The notes beneath the pieces were generated by a model that was not told where the DNA came from, did no database searches, and saw nothing but the letters and a program-made list of their open reading frames with translations. This document shows, piece by piece, positions 26,024 to 34,888 of a DNA stretch of 64,000 nucleotides. The position numbers and the translations under genes are program-made. This DNA is from Polaromonas sp. (lineage in GTDB: Bacteria > Pseudomonadota > Gammaproteobacteria > Burkholderiales > Burkholderiaceae_C). Positions within the stretch are counted from its first letter, which is position 1. Every line of letters starts with the position of its first letter. The stretch spans positions 1 to 64,000 of the forward strand of contig NZ_JACDDD010000005.1 in NCBI RefSeq assembly GCF_013817205.1, given 5' to 3'.

Positions 26024-27697
26024 ATGACCGAAGCTATCCCCCTGCCGCATTCCCGCGCCGACCAGCGCATCCTGATCCTGGGCGGCGGCCTGGCCGGCTT
26101 GTCGCTAGCGCTGCAGTTGCGCCAGCGTTTTGCCGAACTTGACATCGTGGTACTGGAGCGGCGCAGCCACCCGGTGCCGGTGGCGGCGCACAAGGTTGGC
26201 GAATCGACGGTGGAGATCGGTGCGCACTATTTCGCCAACGTGCTGGGCCTGAAGCCGCACCTCGAGGCCGCGCAGCTCAAAAAGTTCGGCTTTCGGTTTT
26301 TCTTCAACGACGGGCGGAAAGACATCGACGCGGTGACCGAACTCGGCGCCAGCACCTTCCTCCCCACGCCGACCTACCAGCTGGACCGCGGCATTTTCGA
26401 AAATGAGCTGGGCCGGCTGGCGCTGGAGCGCGGCATCCGTTTTGCAGACAGTGCCATGGTCAAAACCGTCCAGCTGGCCGATGCCGCGCAACCGGACAGC
26501 CTGCACCAGGTGCGCTACAGCCATGAAGGTGCCGAGCATGAGCTGCAGGCGCGCTGGCTGGTGGACGCCAGCGGCCGTGCCGGCCTGCTCAAACGCAAAC
26601 TCGGGCTGGCCGAAGCCAACGATCACCATGCCAACGCGGTCTGGTTCCGCATGGCCGGCAAGGTCGATGTGGACGACTGGTCGGGCGACAGCAACTGGCT
26701 GACCCGCTGCGACCCGCCCAAACGCTGGCTCTCCACCAACCACCTGTGCGGCGACGGCTACTGGACATGGCTGATTCCGCTGGCCTCCGGCTCGCACTCG
26801 GTGGGCATCGTCTGCGACGCCGACACGCACCCGATCGAGGGCATGAACACTTTCGACAAGGCCATGGACTGGTTTGCCGTGCACCAGCCGCAGCTGCATG
26901 CCGAGCTCGACAGCCGCCGCGACCAGCTGCAGGACTTTGCCTTCTTCAAGAATTTTTCTTACGGCTGCAAGCAGGTCTGGGACGGCCATGGTCGCTGGGC
27001 GCTGACTGGCGAGGCTGGGCTGTTCCTGGATCCGTTTTATTCACCCGGCAGCGACTTCATCGCGATTTCCAACACCTTCATCACCGAGATGGTGGCGCAA
27101 GACATCGCGGGACAGCCGGTGGCCATGTATGCCGAGATCTACCAGTCGGTGTATTTCTCGCTGTACCGCAACATGCTGCCGATGTACACCGGACAGTATG
27201 CGATCTTCGGCAATGCCGAGGTGATGCCCATCAAGGTGCTGTGGGACTACACCTATTACTGGGGCGTGATGTGCCAGCTCTACTTCCAGAACAAGTGGGT
27301 CGACATCAGCGCCATGGGCCGGCTGAAAAAAACGCTGGAGGCCGTGGAGCAACTCAATGTGGCGATGCAGGCCTTCCTGCGCGCCTGGGACACGGGCGGC
27401 CGCACGCCCGACGTGACACGCATGCTGGACCAGGCCACCATGCCCTGGTTTGCCGAGCTGAACCGCAGCCTGACTGACACGCTGGACAACGCTCAGTTCA
27501 AGGAGCGGCTGCGCCTGAACCTCGCGCAGCTCGATGCACTGGCGCTGCAGATCGTGACCCATGCGCACACCACACAACCCGGCCTGGACGACAGCGCGGT
27601 GCGCGCCAGCCTGAGCAACACTGCGATGGAAGGCGACGCGGAACAAGGCCACCTGTTGTTCCCGCAGATGCAGGAGCGTGCTGCGCAAATGGCCTAG
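26024..27697 (+). CDS. Flavin-dependent halogenase-like monooxygenase
   Basis: A 557-residue FAD enzyme of the tryptophan-halogenase superfamily (PF04820 type). ILILGGGLAGLSLALQL is the dinucleotide fold. HKVGESTVEIGAHYF corresponds to the GEAT/GES loop. GYWTWLIPLASGSHSVGI contains W-x-W-x-I-P, the motif used to tell flavin halogenases from ordinary monooxygenases. GLFLDPFYSPGSDFIAISN parallels the later FAD-contact segment. Whether the catalytic Lys exists is uncertain; the LKKFGFRFFF stretch is a candidate. The start is the ATG at 26024. No biosynthetic cluster or flavin reductase is beside it, so substrate and true halogenating activity are open. Confidence 0.8.
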   Translation: MTEAIPLPHSRADQRILILGGGLAGLSLALQLRQRFAELDIVVLERRSHPVPVAAHKVGESTVEIGAHYFANVLGLKPHLEAAQLKKFGFRFFFNDGRKDIDAVTELGASTFLPTPTYQLDRGIFENELGRLALERGIRFADSAMVKTVQLADAAQPDSLHQVRYSHEGAEHELQARWLVDASGRAGLLKRKLGLAEANDHHANAVWFRMAGKVDVDDWSGDSNWLTRCDPPKRWLSTNHLCGDGYWTWLIPLASGSHSVGIVCDADTHPIEGMNTFDKAMDWFAVHQPQLHAELDSRRDQLQDFAFFKNFSYGCKQVWDGHGRWALTGEAGLFLDPFYSPGSDFIAISNTFITEMVAQDIAGQPVAMYAEIYQSVYFSLYRNMLPMYTGQYAIFGNAEVMPIKVLWDYTYYWGVMCQLYFQNKWVDISAMGRLKKTLEAVEQLNVAMQAFLRAWDTGGRTPDVTRMLDQATMPWFAELNRSLTDTLDNAQFKERLRLNLAQLDALALQIVTHAHTTQPGLDDSAVRASLSNTAMEGDAEQGHLLFPQMQERAAQMA

Positions 27698-27726
27698 CCA
27701 AGCCGGACAGCGCGCGGGCTCGTTGC

Positions 27727-27787
27727 GCAAGCAGGGGCCGCCCCCTGCATGGGGAAGGAGACTACATGCAGTGAGCCTCAACGGGGG
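27727..27787 (+). repeat. Repeat family B copy 2 (degenerate)
   Basis: Gcaagcaggggccgccccctgc, then a shortened tail aggagactacatgcagtgagcctcaacggggg. It lies between the convergent halogenase-like and acyl-CoA dehydrogenase genes, with the tail next to the stop of the latter. Confidence 0.72.
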
Positions 27788-27792
27788 TTTGC

Positions 27793-28920
27793 CTAGATCT
27801 GTCTTTGAATGATGATTTTCTGCACGTCGCTCGTGCCTTCATAAATCTGGCACACCCGCACGTCGCGGTAAATCCGCTCCACTGGGAAGTCGTTGACATA
27901 ACCATAACCGCCCAGAGTCTGGATCGCGGCGCTGCAGACTTTTTCGGCCATCTCGCTGGCAAACAGCTTGGCCATGGCCGCCTCCTTCAGGCAGGGCAGG
28001 CCGGCATCGCGCAAACTGGCGGCGTGCCAGATCAGCTGCCGCGCGGCTTCGAGCTGGGTGGCACAGTCGGCCAGACGGAAGCCCACTGCCTGGTGGTTGA
28101 AGATGGCGGTGCCAAAACTTTGCCGCTCCTTGGCGTAAGCCAGCGCAAACTCGAAGGCGCTACGCGCCATGCCCACACTCTGTGCCGCAATGCCGATGCG
28201 TCCGCCTTCGAGCGCGCCCAGGGCAATGCGATAGCCTTCACCCTCCGCGCCAATCAGGTTCTCGGCAGGGATGCGGCAGTTGTCAAAGTTGATTTGTGCC
28301 GTGTCACTGCTGTGCTGACCGAGTTTTTCTTCCAGCCGCGCCACCATATAACCCGGCGCATCGGTCGGCACCAGAAACGCGCTCATGCCTTTTTTCCCAG
28401 CACCCTTGTCGGTGACCGCAATCACGATGGCGAGCTGGCCGTTTTTGCCGCTGGTGATGAACTGCTTGACGCCGTTGATGACGTAGCCGTCGCCCTCTTT
28501 CACTGCGGTGGTACGCAAGCCCGACGCGTCGCTGCCGACATGCGGCTCGGTCAGGCAGAACACGCCCAGCATCTGCCCCTGCGCCAGCGGTGTGAGCCAC
28601 TGCTTTTTCTGCTGCGCATTGCCATAACGCAGCAGGATGGCGTTGACCGGGCAATTGGTGACAGAAATCGCCGTGCTGGTGCCGCCGTCGCCGGCCGCGA
28701 TTTCTTCCAGCACCAGCGCCAGCGTCAGGTAGTCAAGGTTCGCACCGCCAAACTCTTCGGGCACGCAGATGCCGTAGGCGCCGAGCGCGGCCAGGCCCTG
28801 GTGCGCTTCTTTAGGAAAGTGGCGCTCCCGGTCCCACCTTGCGGCGTGGGGCCAGAGTTCGGCCTGCGCGAAGTCACGCACCGCATCACGGATCTGTTCT
28901 TGCTCGGAGTTAAGTATCAA
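27793..28920 (-). CDS. Acyl-CoA dehydrogenase
   Basis: A 375-residue flavoprotein that oxidises acyl-CoA thioesters and passes electrons to ETF. AFCLTEPHVGSDASGLRTTA-type FAD/substrate motif is seen as VFCLTEPHVGSDASG. VNDFPVERIYRDVRVCQIYEGTSDVQKI carries the standard catalytic Glu in YEGT, unlike the LiuA protein in this operon. It is a short-chain type by length. The start is TTG within the edge of repeat A copy 6, whose GGAGG provides the ribosome site 5 bp upstream; no ATG or GTG fits better. Last gene of operon II. Confidence 0.92.
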   Translation of the reverse strand: MILNSEQEQIRDAVRDFAQAELWPHAARWDRERHFPKEAHQGLAALGAYGICVPEEFGGANLDYLTLALVLEEIAAGDGGTSTAISVTNCPVNAILLRYGNAQQKKQWLTPLAQGQMLGVFCLTEPHVGSDASGLRTTAVKEGDGYVINGVKQFITSGKNGQLAIVIAVTDKGAGKKGMSAFLVPTDAPGYMVARLEEKLGQHSSDTAQINFDNCRIPAENLIGAEGEGYRIALGALEGGRIGIAAQSVGMARSAFEFALAYAKERQSFGTAIFNHQAVGFRLADCATQLEAARQLIWHAASLRDAGLPCLKEAAMAKLFASEMAEKVCSAAIQTLGGYGYVNDFPVERIYRDVRVCQIYEGTSDVQKIIIQRQI

Positions 28921-28972
28921 ATCGGCCTCCAGCCCTTATGAAATATGCGTCAACAGCTATTGTATTTATAGC
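28919..28972 (-). repeat. Repeat family A copy 6, supplying start/SD and a stop codon
   Basis: On the minus strand: GCTATAAATACAATAGCTG, then TTGACGCATATTTCATA, then AGGGCTGGAGGCCGATTT. The head contains the TAA stop of the thiolase gene (28966-28968). The tail contains GGAGG just before, and two bases of, the TTG start of the acyl-CoA dehydrogenase gene. Confidence 0.85.
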
Positions 28973-30153
28973 AACTCAATAGCCAGCGCCGTGCCTTCGC
29001 CGCCGCCAATGCACAAGGTGGCGACGCCTTTCTTCAGCCCGCGCGCCTGCAGCGCATGGATCAACGTGACGATGATGCGCGCGCCGCTGGCGCCAATCGG
29101 GTGGCCCAGCGCACAGGCGCCGCCGTTGACGATGTCGTGGCTGATGCCGAGCTCCTTCATCGCAGCCATGGGCACCACGGCGAAAGCCTCGTTGACTTCC
29201 CACAAGTCCACGTCTTTCACGCTCCAGCCGATTTTCTTGAGCAGCTTGCTGACGGCGCCGACTGGCGCGGTGGTAAACCATTCCGGCTCTTGCGCAAAGG
29301 TGGCGTGGCCGACGATGCGGGCGATGGGCTTGGCGCCCAGTTCTTTCGCGGTTGATGCACGTGCCAGCACCAGCGCGGCGGCGCCGTCGTTGATGGACGA
29401 GCTGGAGGCGGCGGTGATGGTGCCGTCTTTTTTGAACGCGGGTTTGAGCGTGGGAATTTTGTCGAGCTTGACTTTGCCCGGGCCCTCATCGATGGAAATC
29501 ACGGTCTCGCCGCTGCGGCCCTTGACAGTCACCGGCGTGATCTCGGCCTTGAAGGCGCCCGACTCGGTGGCGGCCTTGGCACGGTTGACGCTGGTGGTGG
29601 CAAAAGCGTCCTGCGCTTCACGCGTGAATTTGTATTTGTCAGCGCACTGCTCGCCGAAGGTGCCCATGGCACGGCCCGGCTCATAAGCGTCTTCCAGGCC
29701 GTCGAGCATCATGTGGTCGAAGATGCGGTCATGGCCGATGCGCACGCCGCTGCGGCCCTTGAGCAACAGATGCGGCGCATTGGTCATGCTTTCCATGCCC
29801 CCAGCCACCATGACGTCGCGGCTGCCGACCAGCAACTGGTCGTGCGCAAGCATCGTGGCTTCCATGCCGGAGCCACACATCTTCGACAGCGTCACCGCGC
29901 CGGTGCTGGCCGGCAGGCCGCCCTTGAAGCCGGCCTGGCGCGCAGGCGCTTGGCCCTGGCCGGCCATCAGGCAGTTGCCGAAAAGTACTTCGTCCACTTT
30001 TTCAGGCGCAATGCCGGAGCGCTCAATGGCCGCCTTGATGGCGGCGCCGCCGAGATCATGCGCAGACAAGCTGGAAAAATCGCCCTGGAAGCCACCCATG
30101 GGGGTGCGGGCCGCGCCGAGGATGACGATGGTGTCAAGAATGGATGGGGACAT
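28966..30153 (-). CDS. Acetyl-CoA C-acyltransferase (thiolase)
   Basis: A 395-residue degradative/biosynthetic type thiolase. The acyl-accepting Cys is in LSKMCGSGMEATMLA (about residue 91). The catalytic His is in GGACALGHPIGASGARI, and the second Cys is in VATLCIGGGEGTALAIE. All catalytic residues are present, and length is normal. Together with the acyl-CoA dehydrogenase 45 bp downstream it could handle acetoacetyl-CoA formed from leucine, or short-chain 3-ketoacyl-CoA. Its stop codon is contributed by repeat A copy 6. The preceding 11-bp gap contains its ribosome site (aaggagaa). Confidence 0.93.
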   Translation of the reverse strand: MSPSILDTIVILGAARTPMGGFQGDFSSLSAHDLGGAAIKAAIERSGIAPEKVDEVLFGNCLMAGQGQAPARQAGFKGGLPASTGAVTLSKMCGSGMEATMLAHDQLLVGSRDVMVAGGMESMTNAPHLLLKGRSGVRIGHDRIFDHMMLDGLEDAYEPGRAMGTFGEQCADKYKFTREAQDAFATTSVNRAKAATESGAFKAEITPVTVKGRSGETVISIDEGPGKVKLDKIPTLKPAFKKDGTITAASSSSINDGAAALVLARASTAKELGAKPIARIVGHATFAQEPEWFTTAPVGAVSKLLKKIGWSVKDVDLWEVNEAFAVVPMAAMKELGISHDIVNGGACALGHPIGASGARIIVTLIHALQARGLKKGVATLCIGGGEGTALAIELL

Positions 30154-30164
30154 GGTTTTCTCCT

Positions 30165-30647
30165 TTAGTTAAGTTGAATGACGACGCCGCGTTCTTCTTC
30201 GGCGATGCGCTGGATGTAGTGCTGGAAGCCCGGGTCTTCCCCGCGTAGCAGCAGCGGCAGGGCATTGAAAAAATTCTCGCGCCGGCACCACTCGCGCATG
30301 TAGTCGTCCCAGCTGTTCCAGCGGCGCGCCTCGACCTCGCTCATGTGCTCGTTCCAGGCCACGATGTAGGCACGCTCGAACAGGGAGATGAGCATCTCGT
30401 AGATGATCATGGTGCGCTCGTTCTGGTCAGGCGTGGGATGCTCCAGTGCCTCGCTGGTGCGCAGGTGCAGGTCAGGGTTGGCCAGCACCACCTTGAGGAA
30501 GTCGTTGTAGGCATTCGACAGCAACTGATAAGCCTCTTCTTCCTCGTTGTTGCGCTCCTTGCGCTGCTCGAGCATGAAGAAAAAGATTGCCACCGGCAGC
30601 GCCAGGGCTGTGACCACAAAACTCGCGTATTCCCAGAAGTCGCGCAT
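30165..30647 (-). CDS. Small membrane-anchored protein of unknown function, next to aceK
   Basis: A 160-residue protein that I do not recognise. One N-terminal membrane helix (FVVTALALPVAIFFFML, about 9-27) is followed by a very charged segment (EQRKERNNEEEEA) and a mainly helical cytoplasmic domain rich in Trp and acidic residues (AYIVAWNEHMSEVEARRWNSWDDYMREWCRRENFF). It lies 8 bp after aceK and 11 bp before the thiolase gene, so it belongs to operon II. Topology (short N-terminus out, domain in) is a prediction. No catalytic motif is visible. Confidence 0.75.
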   Translation of the reverse strand: MRDFWEYASFVVTALALPVAIFFFMLEQRKERNNEEEEAYQLLSNAYNDFLKVVLANPDLHLRTSEALEHPTPDQNERTMIIYEMLISLFERAYIVAWNEHMSEVEARRWNSWDDYMREWCRRENFFNALPLLLRGEDPGFQHYIQRIAEEERGVVIQLN

Positions 30648-30655
30648 GGGCTGCC

Positions 30656-32521
30656 TCAGGCCTGCTGCGCGCTGTACTTGCGCACAAAGCGGCGGTCCTG
30701 CTCGTAGGGAAACACGTCATACACGTGGCCAGCGGCAATGCGCTCCTTGTGGCTCTGCCAGAAGGCGGCGTCCAGCAGGTCGGCGTGGTGCTTCATGAAC
30801 ACCTCACGCACCGCGCTGTTGCCCAGCAGGAAAGGGGCGAAGGTTTCGGGGAACACATCGCGCGGCCCGACCGAATACCAGACCTCGCCGCTCATCTCTT
30901 CTTCCTCATTGCGCGGCAGTGGCACCTTGCGGAAGTTGCAGTCGGTGATGTATTCAATCTCGTCGTAGTCGTAAAACACCACCTTGCCGTGGCGCGTGAT
31001 GCCGAAGTTTTTGAACAGCATGTCGCCAGGGAAGATGTTGGCCGCGACCAGGTCTTTGATGGCGTTGCCGTACTCGATCACCGCGCGTTCGATCTGGCCT
31101 TTGGCGAAAGGCTCTTCCACACCGGTGTCAAACGCTTCCTGCAGGTAGATATTGAGCGGGATCATGCGGCGCTCGATGTAGACATGCTTGATGATGACTT
31201 CCTGCTGGCCATCGCCGTCGCGGTCGCTGATCTCGAGCTGGCTGGGCGCAAACTTCTCGATCTCGGCGATCAGGCTGTCGTCGAAACGCGCGCGCGGGAA
31301 GGCCACCTCGCTGTACTCCTGGGTGTCGGCCATGCGGCCGACGCGGTCGTGCTGTTTGACCAGCAAATACTTTCCCTTGATCTGCTCTCGCGTGGTGTCC
31401 TTAGGCGGCGGATAAAAGTCCTTGATCACCTTGAACACATAGGGAAACGACGGCAGATCAAACACCAGCATGACCATGCCCTTGATGCCGGGCGCGATGC
31501 GGAACTTGTCGGTGCTGTGGCGCAGGTGGTAGAGGAAGTCGCGGTAGAACAGCGTCTTGCCCTGCTTGGCCAGACCCAGCGCGTTGTAGATCTCGGCGCG
31601 CGGCATGCGCGGCATCATGCTGCGCAGAAACTGCACATAGGCCGACGGGATGCCGATGTCCACCATGAAGTAGGCGCGTGCAAAACTGAACAGGATGAGC
31701 AGGTCGTCCTCGCCGATCAGCATGGCGTCGATCACCAGCTTGCCGGGTGTGGATTGCCCGAAAATGCCTTCGCCGGCCGGTTGCGGCGCGTCTCCACGCA
31801 ATTGGGTGTGCAGCAGCGGCAGCGCAAACGGAAGCTCGTTGAAGCCGTTGATCAGCTTGCCAACGACGTAGGCGCCCTTGTTGCGGAAAAACAGGCTGGA
31901 CAACACCTGGATCTGGAAGTTGGCGCGCAGTTTGACCTCACCGATGCGCGCGCTGAGCTCTTTCACCACATGGGCGACGTCGCGCTCCAGGTCCTCGAAC
32001 TCCAGTCGCAGGTCGAAATCCTTCACCATGGCAACCAGGTTCTCCTGCAGGCTGTCACGCTGCGGATAGTAGGCGCGATAGGTCGGCCGCGCTGCCGGTT
32101 CGTCGTTCTCGATGTATTCGGTGCTGACGGCCGGCCGCACAAAAATGAAGTCGTTCTGGAAGTAACTGCGGTGCAGGATCTTGGTGGTGACCGAGTTGAA
32201 AAAGGTCTCGGCCAGCTCCGGCTGATGGTGGTTCACCAGCAGGCCGATGTAATGCAGCTTGATCTGCTGCCAGACGTCCATGGGCAAGTCGCCAGCCTTG
32301 AATTCGCGCTCCAGCCGCGTCGAGGCCTCGCGCACGCGCAGGTCGTAAAACTCAATGCGCTCACGCTGCGCGCGCTGCTGGCCGTGCCAGTCGGCGGTTT
32401 CAAAGCGGTGTTTGGCACGTGCCGACTCGCTGCGGAACAGCTGGTAGTGCCGGTTGAAGCCGTCCATCATCGCCTTGGCGATGTCGTAGGCTAGCGGCGA
32501 GTCGAGGCGCTGCGGGAACAT
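30656..32521 (-). CDS. aceK: Isocitrate dehydrogenase kinase/phosphatase
   Basis: A 621-residue AceK, the bifunctional enzyme that phosphorylates and dephosphorylates isocitrate dehydrogenase and so diverts carbon into the glyoxylate shunt. The N-terminal regulatory domain begins [20 protein letters not shown]. The kinase part has [26 protein letters not shown] with the ATP-loop and Lys, [16 protein letters not shown], and [25 protein letters not shown] holding the catalytic Asp residues. Length matches the family. It sits in the LiuR-controlled operon II rather than beside aceA/aceB, fitting growth on leucine-derived acetyl-CoA. Confidence 0.97.
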   Translation of the reverse strand: MFPQRLDSPLAYDIAKAMMDGFNRHYQLFRSESARAKHRFETADWHGQQRAQRERIEFYDLRVREASTRLEREFKAGDLPMDVWQQIKLHYIGLLVNHHQPELAETFFNSVTTKILHRSYFQNDFIFVRPAVSTEYIENDEPAARPTYRAYYPQRDSLQENLVAMVKDFDLRLEFEDLERDVAHVVKELSARIGEVKLRANFQIQVLSSLFFRNKGAYVVGKLINGFNELPFALPLLHTQLRGDAPQPAGEGIFGQSTPGKLVIDAMLIGEDDLLILFSFARAYFMVDIGIPSAYVQFLRSMMPRMPRAEIYNALGLAKQGKTLFYRDFLYHLRHSTDKFRIAPGIKGMVMLVFDLPSFPYVFKVIKDFYPPPKDTTREQIKGKYLLVKQHDRVGRMADTQEYSEVAFPRARFDDSLIAEIEKFAPSQLEISDRDGDGQQEVIIKHVYIERRMIPLNIYLQEAFDTGVEEPFAKGQIERAVIEYGNAIKDLVAANIFPGDMLFKNFGITRHGKVVFYDYDEIEYITDCNFRKVPLPRNEEEEMSGEVWYSVGPRDVFPETFAPFLLGNSAVREVFMKHHADLLDAAFWQSHKERIAAGHVYDVFPYEQDRRFVRKYSAQQA

Positions 32522-32530
32522 GGTCCTGTG

Positions 32531-33193
32531 TTACGAAGCGCGACGGCTGTCCCAGACACGTTCAACCGCCGCGCGGTACAGGTCGTCGAGCTCGGCGGGG
32601 CTGGAGATGGTCATCTTCAGGTCCTGCAGCAGGCCGTCGTGCACGCCAAAAGCCCAACCGTGGATGCTGACGTTCTGGCCCTTGGCCCAGGCATCAACCA
32701 TGACGGTGCTGACGCAGACGTTGACCACCTGCTCGATCACATTGAGGTCGCACAGTGCATCGGCGCGCACCGCATCGGACAAGCTGTCGAGCAGCTGACG
32801 GTGGCGATGCCGCACGTCCTGGATGTGGCGTATCCAGTTGTCGGCCAGACCGATGCGCGCGCCATCCAGCGCCGCCTGCACGCCGCCGCAGCCGTAGTGC
32901 CCGACCACCATGATGTGTTCGACCTTGAGCATTTCCACCGCAAACTGGATGGCCGACAGGGCATTGAGGTCGGAGTGCACCACGATATTGGCCACGTTGC
33001 GATGCACAAACACCTCGCCGGGCTCCAACCCGGTGATCTGATTCGCCGGCACACGGCTGTCGGAGCAGCCTATCCACATGTATTTGGGCTTTTGCTGCTT
33101 GACCAGGCTGGTGAAAAAACCGGGGCGCTCGCGCTCCATTTGCCCGGCCCAGGCGCGGTTGTGGCTGAAAAGATCGGTGATGGAAGAAGTCAT
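32531..33193 (-). CDS. can: Beta-class carbonic anhydrase
   Basis: A 220-residue beta-carbonic anhydrase that interconverts CO2 and bicarbonate. The zinc ligands are visible: Cys and Asp in MWIGCSDSRVPANQITG and His plus Cys in VVGHYGCGGVQAAL. The N-terminal SHNRAWAGQMERERPGFF is typical of the Can type. It starts 27 bp after liuA and ends 9 bp before aceK. Bicarbonate is the co-substrate of the methylcrotonoyl-CoA carboxylase encoded in operon I, so supply of that enzyme is a reasonable inference for its placement. Confidence 0.95.
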   Translation of the reverse strand: MTSSITDLFSHNRAWAGQMERERPGFFTSLVKQQKPKYMWIGCSDSRVPANQITGLEPGEVFVHRNVANIVVHSDLNALSAIQFAVEMLKVEHIMVVGHYGCGGVQAALDGARIGLADNWIRHIQDVRHRHRQLLDSLSDAVRADALCDLNVIEQVVNVCVSTVMVDAWAKGQNVSIHGWAFGVHDGLLQDLKMTISSPAELDDLYRAAVERVWDSRRAS

Positions 33194-33220
33194 GGTGCTA
33201 TTGTGGCTTGTGCCGCCTCC

Positions 33221-34402
33221 TTACATGGTTTCTGCAAACAGTTCGCGGCCGATCAGCATGCGGCGGATCTCACTGGTCCCCGCCCCAATTTCATACAGCT
33301 TGGCGTCGCGCCAAAGCCGGCCCAGCGGGTAGTCGTTGATATAGCCGTTGCCGCCGTAGATCTGCACGCCCTCGCCTGCCATCCAGGTGGCTTTTTCAGC
33401 GCACCACAAAATGACTGATGCGCAGTCCTTGCGCACCTGGCGCACATGGTCGGTACCCAGCATGTCGAGGTTTTTGGCAACGGTGTAGGCAAAAGAGCGG
33501 CCGGCTTGCAGCACGGTGTACATGTCAGCCACCTTGCCCTGAATCAGCTGAAACTCGCCAATGCTCTGGCCAAACTGTTTGCGGTCGTGGATGTAAGGGA
33601 TGACGTTGTCCATGACGGACTGCATGATGCCCAGCGGCCCACCGGTGAGCACCGCGCGCTCATAGTCCAGGCCACTCATCAGCACTTTAGCGCCGCCGTT
33701 GAGATTGCCCAGGACGTTTTGCGCCGGGACCTCTACGTTGTTGAACACCAGCTCGCCCGTGTGTGAACCCCGCATGCCCAGTTTGTCGAGCTTTTGCGCG
33801 ACAGAAAAACCTTTCATGCCTTTTTCAATCAGGAAAGCAGTCACGCCGCGCGCGCCCAGCTCGGGCTCGGTCTTGGCGTAGACAACCAGGGTGTCGGCAT
33901 CGGGGCCGTTGGTGATCCACATCTTGCTGCCGTTGAGAACGTAGAAACCCCCCTTGTCTTCTGCCTTGAGCTTCATGCTGATCACGTCGCTGCCCGCGCC
34001 GGGTTCGCTCATGGCCAACGCGCCCACATGCTCACCGCTGATCAGTTTGGGCAGGTATTTTTTGCGCTGCTCTTCGCTGCCGTTGCGCTTGATCTGATTC
34101 ACGCATAGATTGCTGTGCGCGCCGTAACTCAGGCCGACCGAGGCGGACGCGCGGGAGATCTCTTCCATGGCGATCATGTGCGCCAGGTAGCCCATGTTGG
34201 CGCCGCCGTATTCCTCGCCGACGGTAATGCCCAGCACGCCGAGGCTGCCCATCTTTTGCCAGAGGTCCATGGGAAACTGGTCGTTGCGGTCGATTTCGCC
34301 AGCACGCGGGGCGATTTCGGCCTGCGCAAATTCGCGCACCGCATCGCGCAGCGCGTCAATGTCTTCACCGAGCTGAAAGTTGAGTCCGGGCAGATTGTTC
34401 AT
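33221..34402 (-). CDS. liuA: Isovaleryl-CoA dehydrogenase
   Basis: A 393-residue acyl-CoA dehydrogenase. [19 protein letters not shown] lacks the Glu of the usual YEGT site. The base is instead placed as in isovaleryl-CoA dehydrogenases, in [18 protein letters not shown], which is diagnostic for this enzyme. [19 protein letters not shown] is the FAD/substrate motif, and [19 protein letters not shown] the C-terminal signature. It converts isovaleryl-CoA to 3-methylcrotonyl-CoA, the step before LiuB/LiuD. It is third in operon II, 18 bp after a thioesterase gene. Confidence 0.96.
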   Translation of the reverse strand: MNNLPGLNFQLGEDIDALRDAVREFAQAEIAPRAGEIDRNDQFPMDLWQKMGSLGVLGITVGEEYGGANMGYLAHMIAMEEISRASASVGLSYGAHSNLCVNQIKRNGSEEQRKKYLPKLISGEHVGALAMSEPGAGSDVISMKLKAEDKGGFYVLNGSKMWITNGPDADTLVVYAKTEPELGARGVTAFLIEKGMKGFSVAQKLDKLGMRGSHTGELVFNNVEVPAQNVLGNLNGGAKVLMSGLDYERAVLTGGPLGIMQSVMDNVIPYIHDRKQFGQSIGEFQLIQGKVADMYTVLQAGRSFAYTVAKNLDMLGTDHVRQVRKDCASVILWCAEKATWMAGEGVQIYGGNGYINDYPLGRLWRDAKLYEIGAGTSEIRRMLIGRELFAETM

Positions 34403-34420
34403 GGGGTCTCCTTGGGGGGG

Positions 34421-34882
34421 TCAGTTCTTGACGTCGTCGCGCCCGGTGATGGTCATCAGCGTGGCGCCCAGGGTGGCGATCAGCTTTTCACTGCCGCCGT
34501 CAATGGCGTAGGCACGGCCTTCGGTCACGGTGATGGTGCGGCCGGGCTTGACGACCTGGCCGACCATGCGAAAACGCTGGCCTTTGGCCGGGGCCAGCAG
34601 GTTGATCTTGAATTCGATGGTCAGCACACCGGCGCCTTCCGGCATCAGTGTGAAGCCGGCATAGCCGCAGGCCGTGTCCAGCGCCGTGGCCACCATGCCG
34701 GCATGCAAAAAGCCGTGCTGCTGGCTCAGGCCGGCAGCCCAGGGCAGCTCGATCACGACACGGCCGGGGGCGATGTCGGCGAGCGACGCACCCAGCGTAC
34801 CCATGGCGCCCTGCATTGCAAAGCTGCCCCGCACCCTGGCCACATAGCCTGGATCACGGGGATCAAAATGAGGTTGATCCAT
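34421..34882 (-). CDS. PaaI-family hotdog thioesterase
   Basis: A 153-residue single hotdog domain. LSQQHGFLHAGMVATALDTACGYAGF carries the PaaI-type motif, with His-Gly and the Asp of the HGG...D helix, and TIEFKINLLAPAKGQRFRMVGQVVKPGRTITV the following strands. It is predicted to hydrolyse acyl-CoA or aryl-CoA thioesters, perhaps to rescue CoA during leucine catabolism. It begins 6 bp after the stop of the enoyl-CoA hydratase gene and precedes liuA. Confidence 0.9.
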   Translation of the reverse strand: MDQPHFDPRDPGYVARVRGSFAMQGAMGTLGASLADIAPGRVVIELPWAAGLSQQHGFLHAGMVATALDTACGYAGFTLMPEGAGVLTIEFKINLLAPAKGQRFRMVGQVVKPGRTITVTEGRAYAIDGGSEKLIATLGATLMTITGRDDVKN

Positions 34883-34888
34883 AGCTCG

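Noticed and set aside
30725-32494. A 589-codon open frame opposite aceK
   Set aside because: Pure antisense shadow of aceK; no motif and typical shadow composition (Asp, His, Val, Leu).
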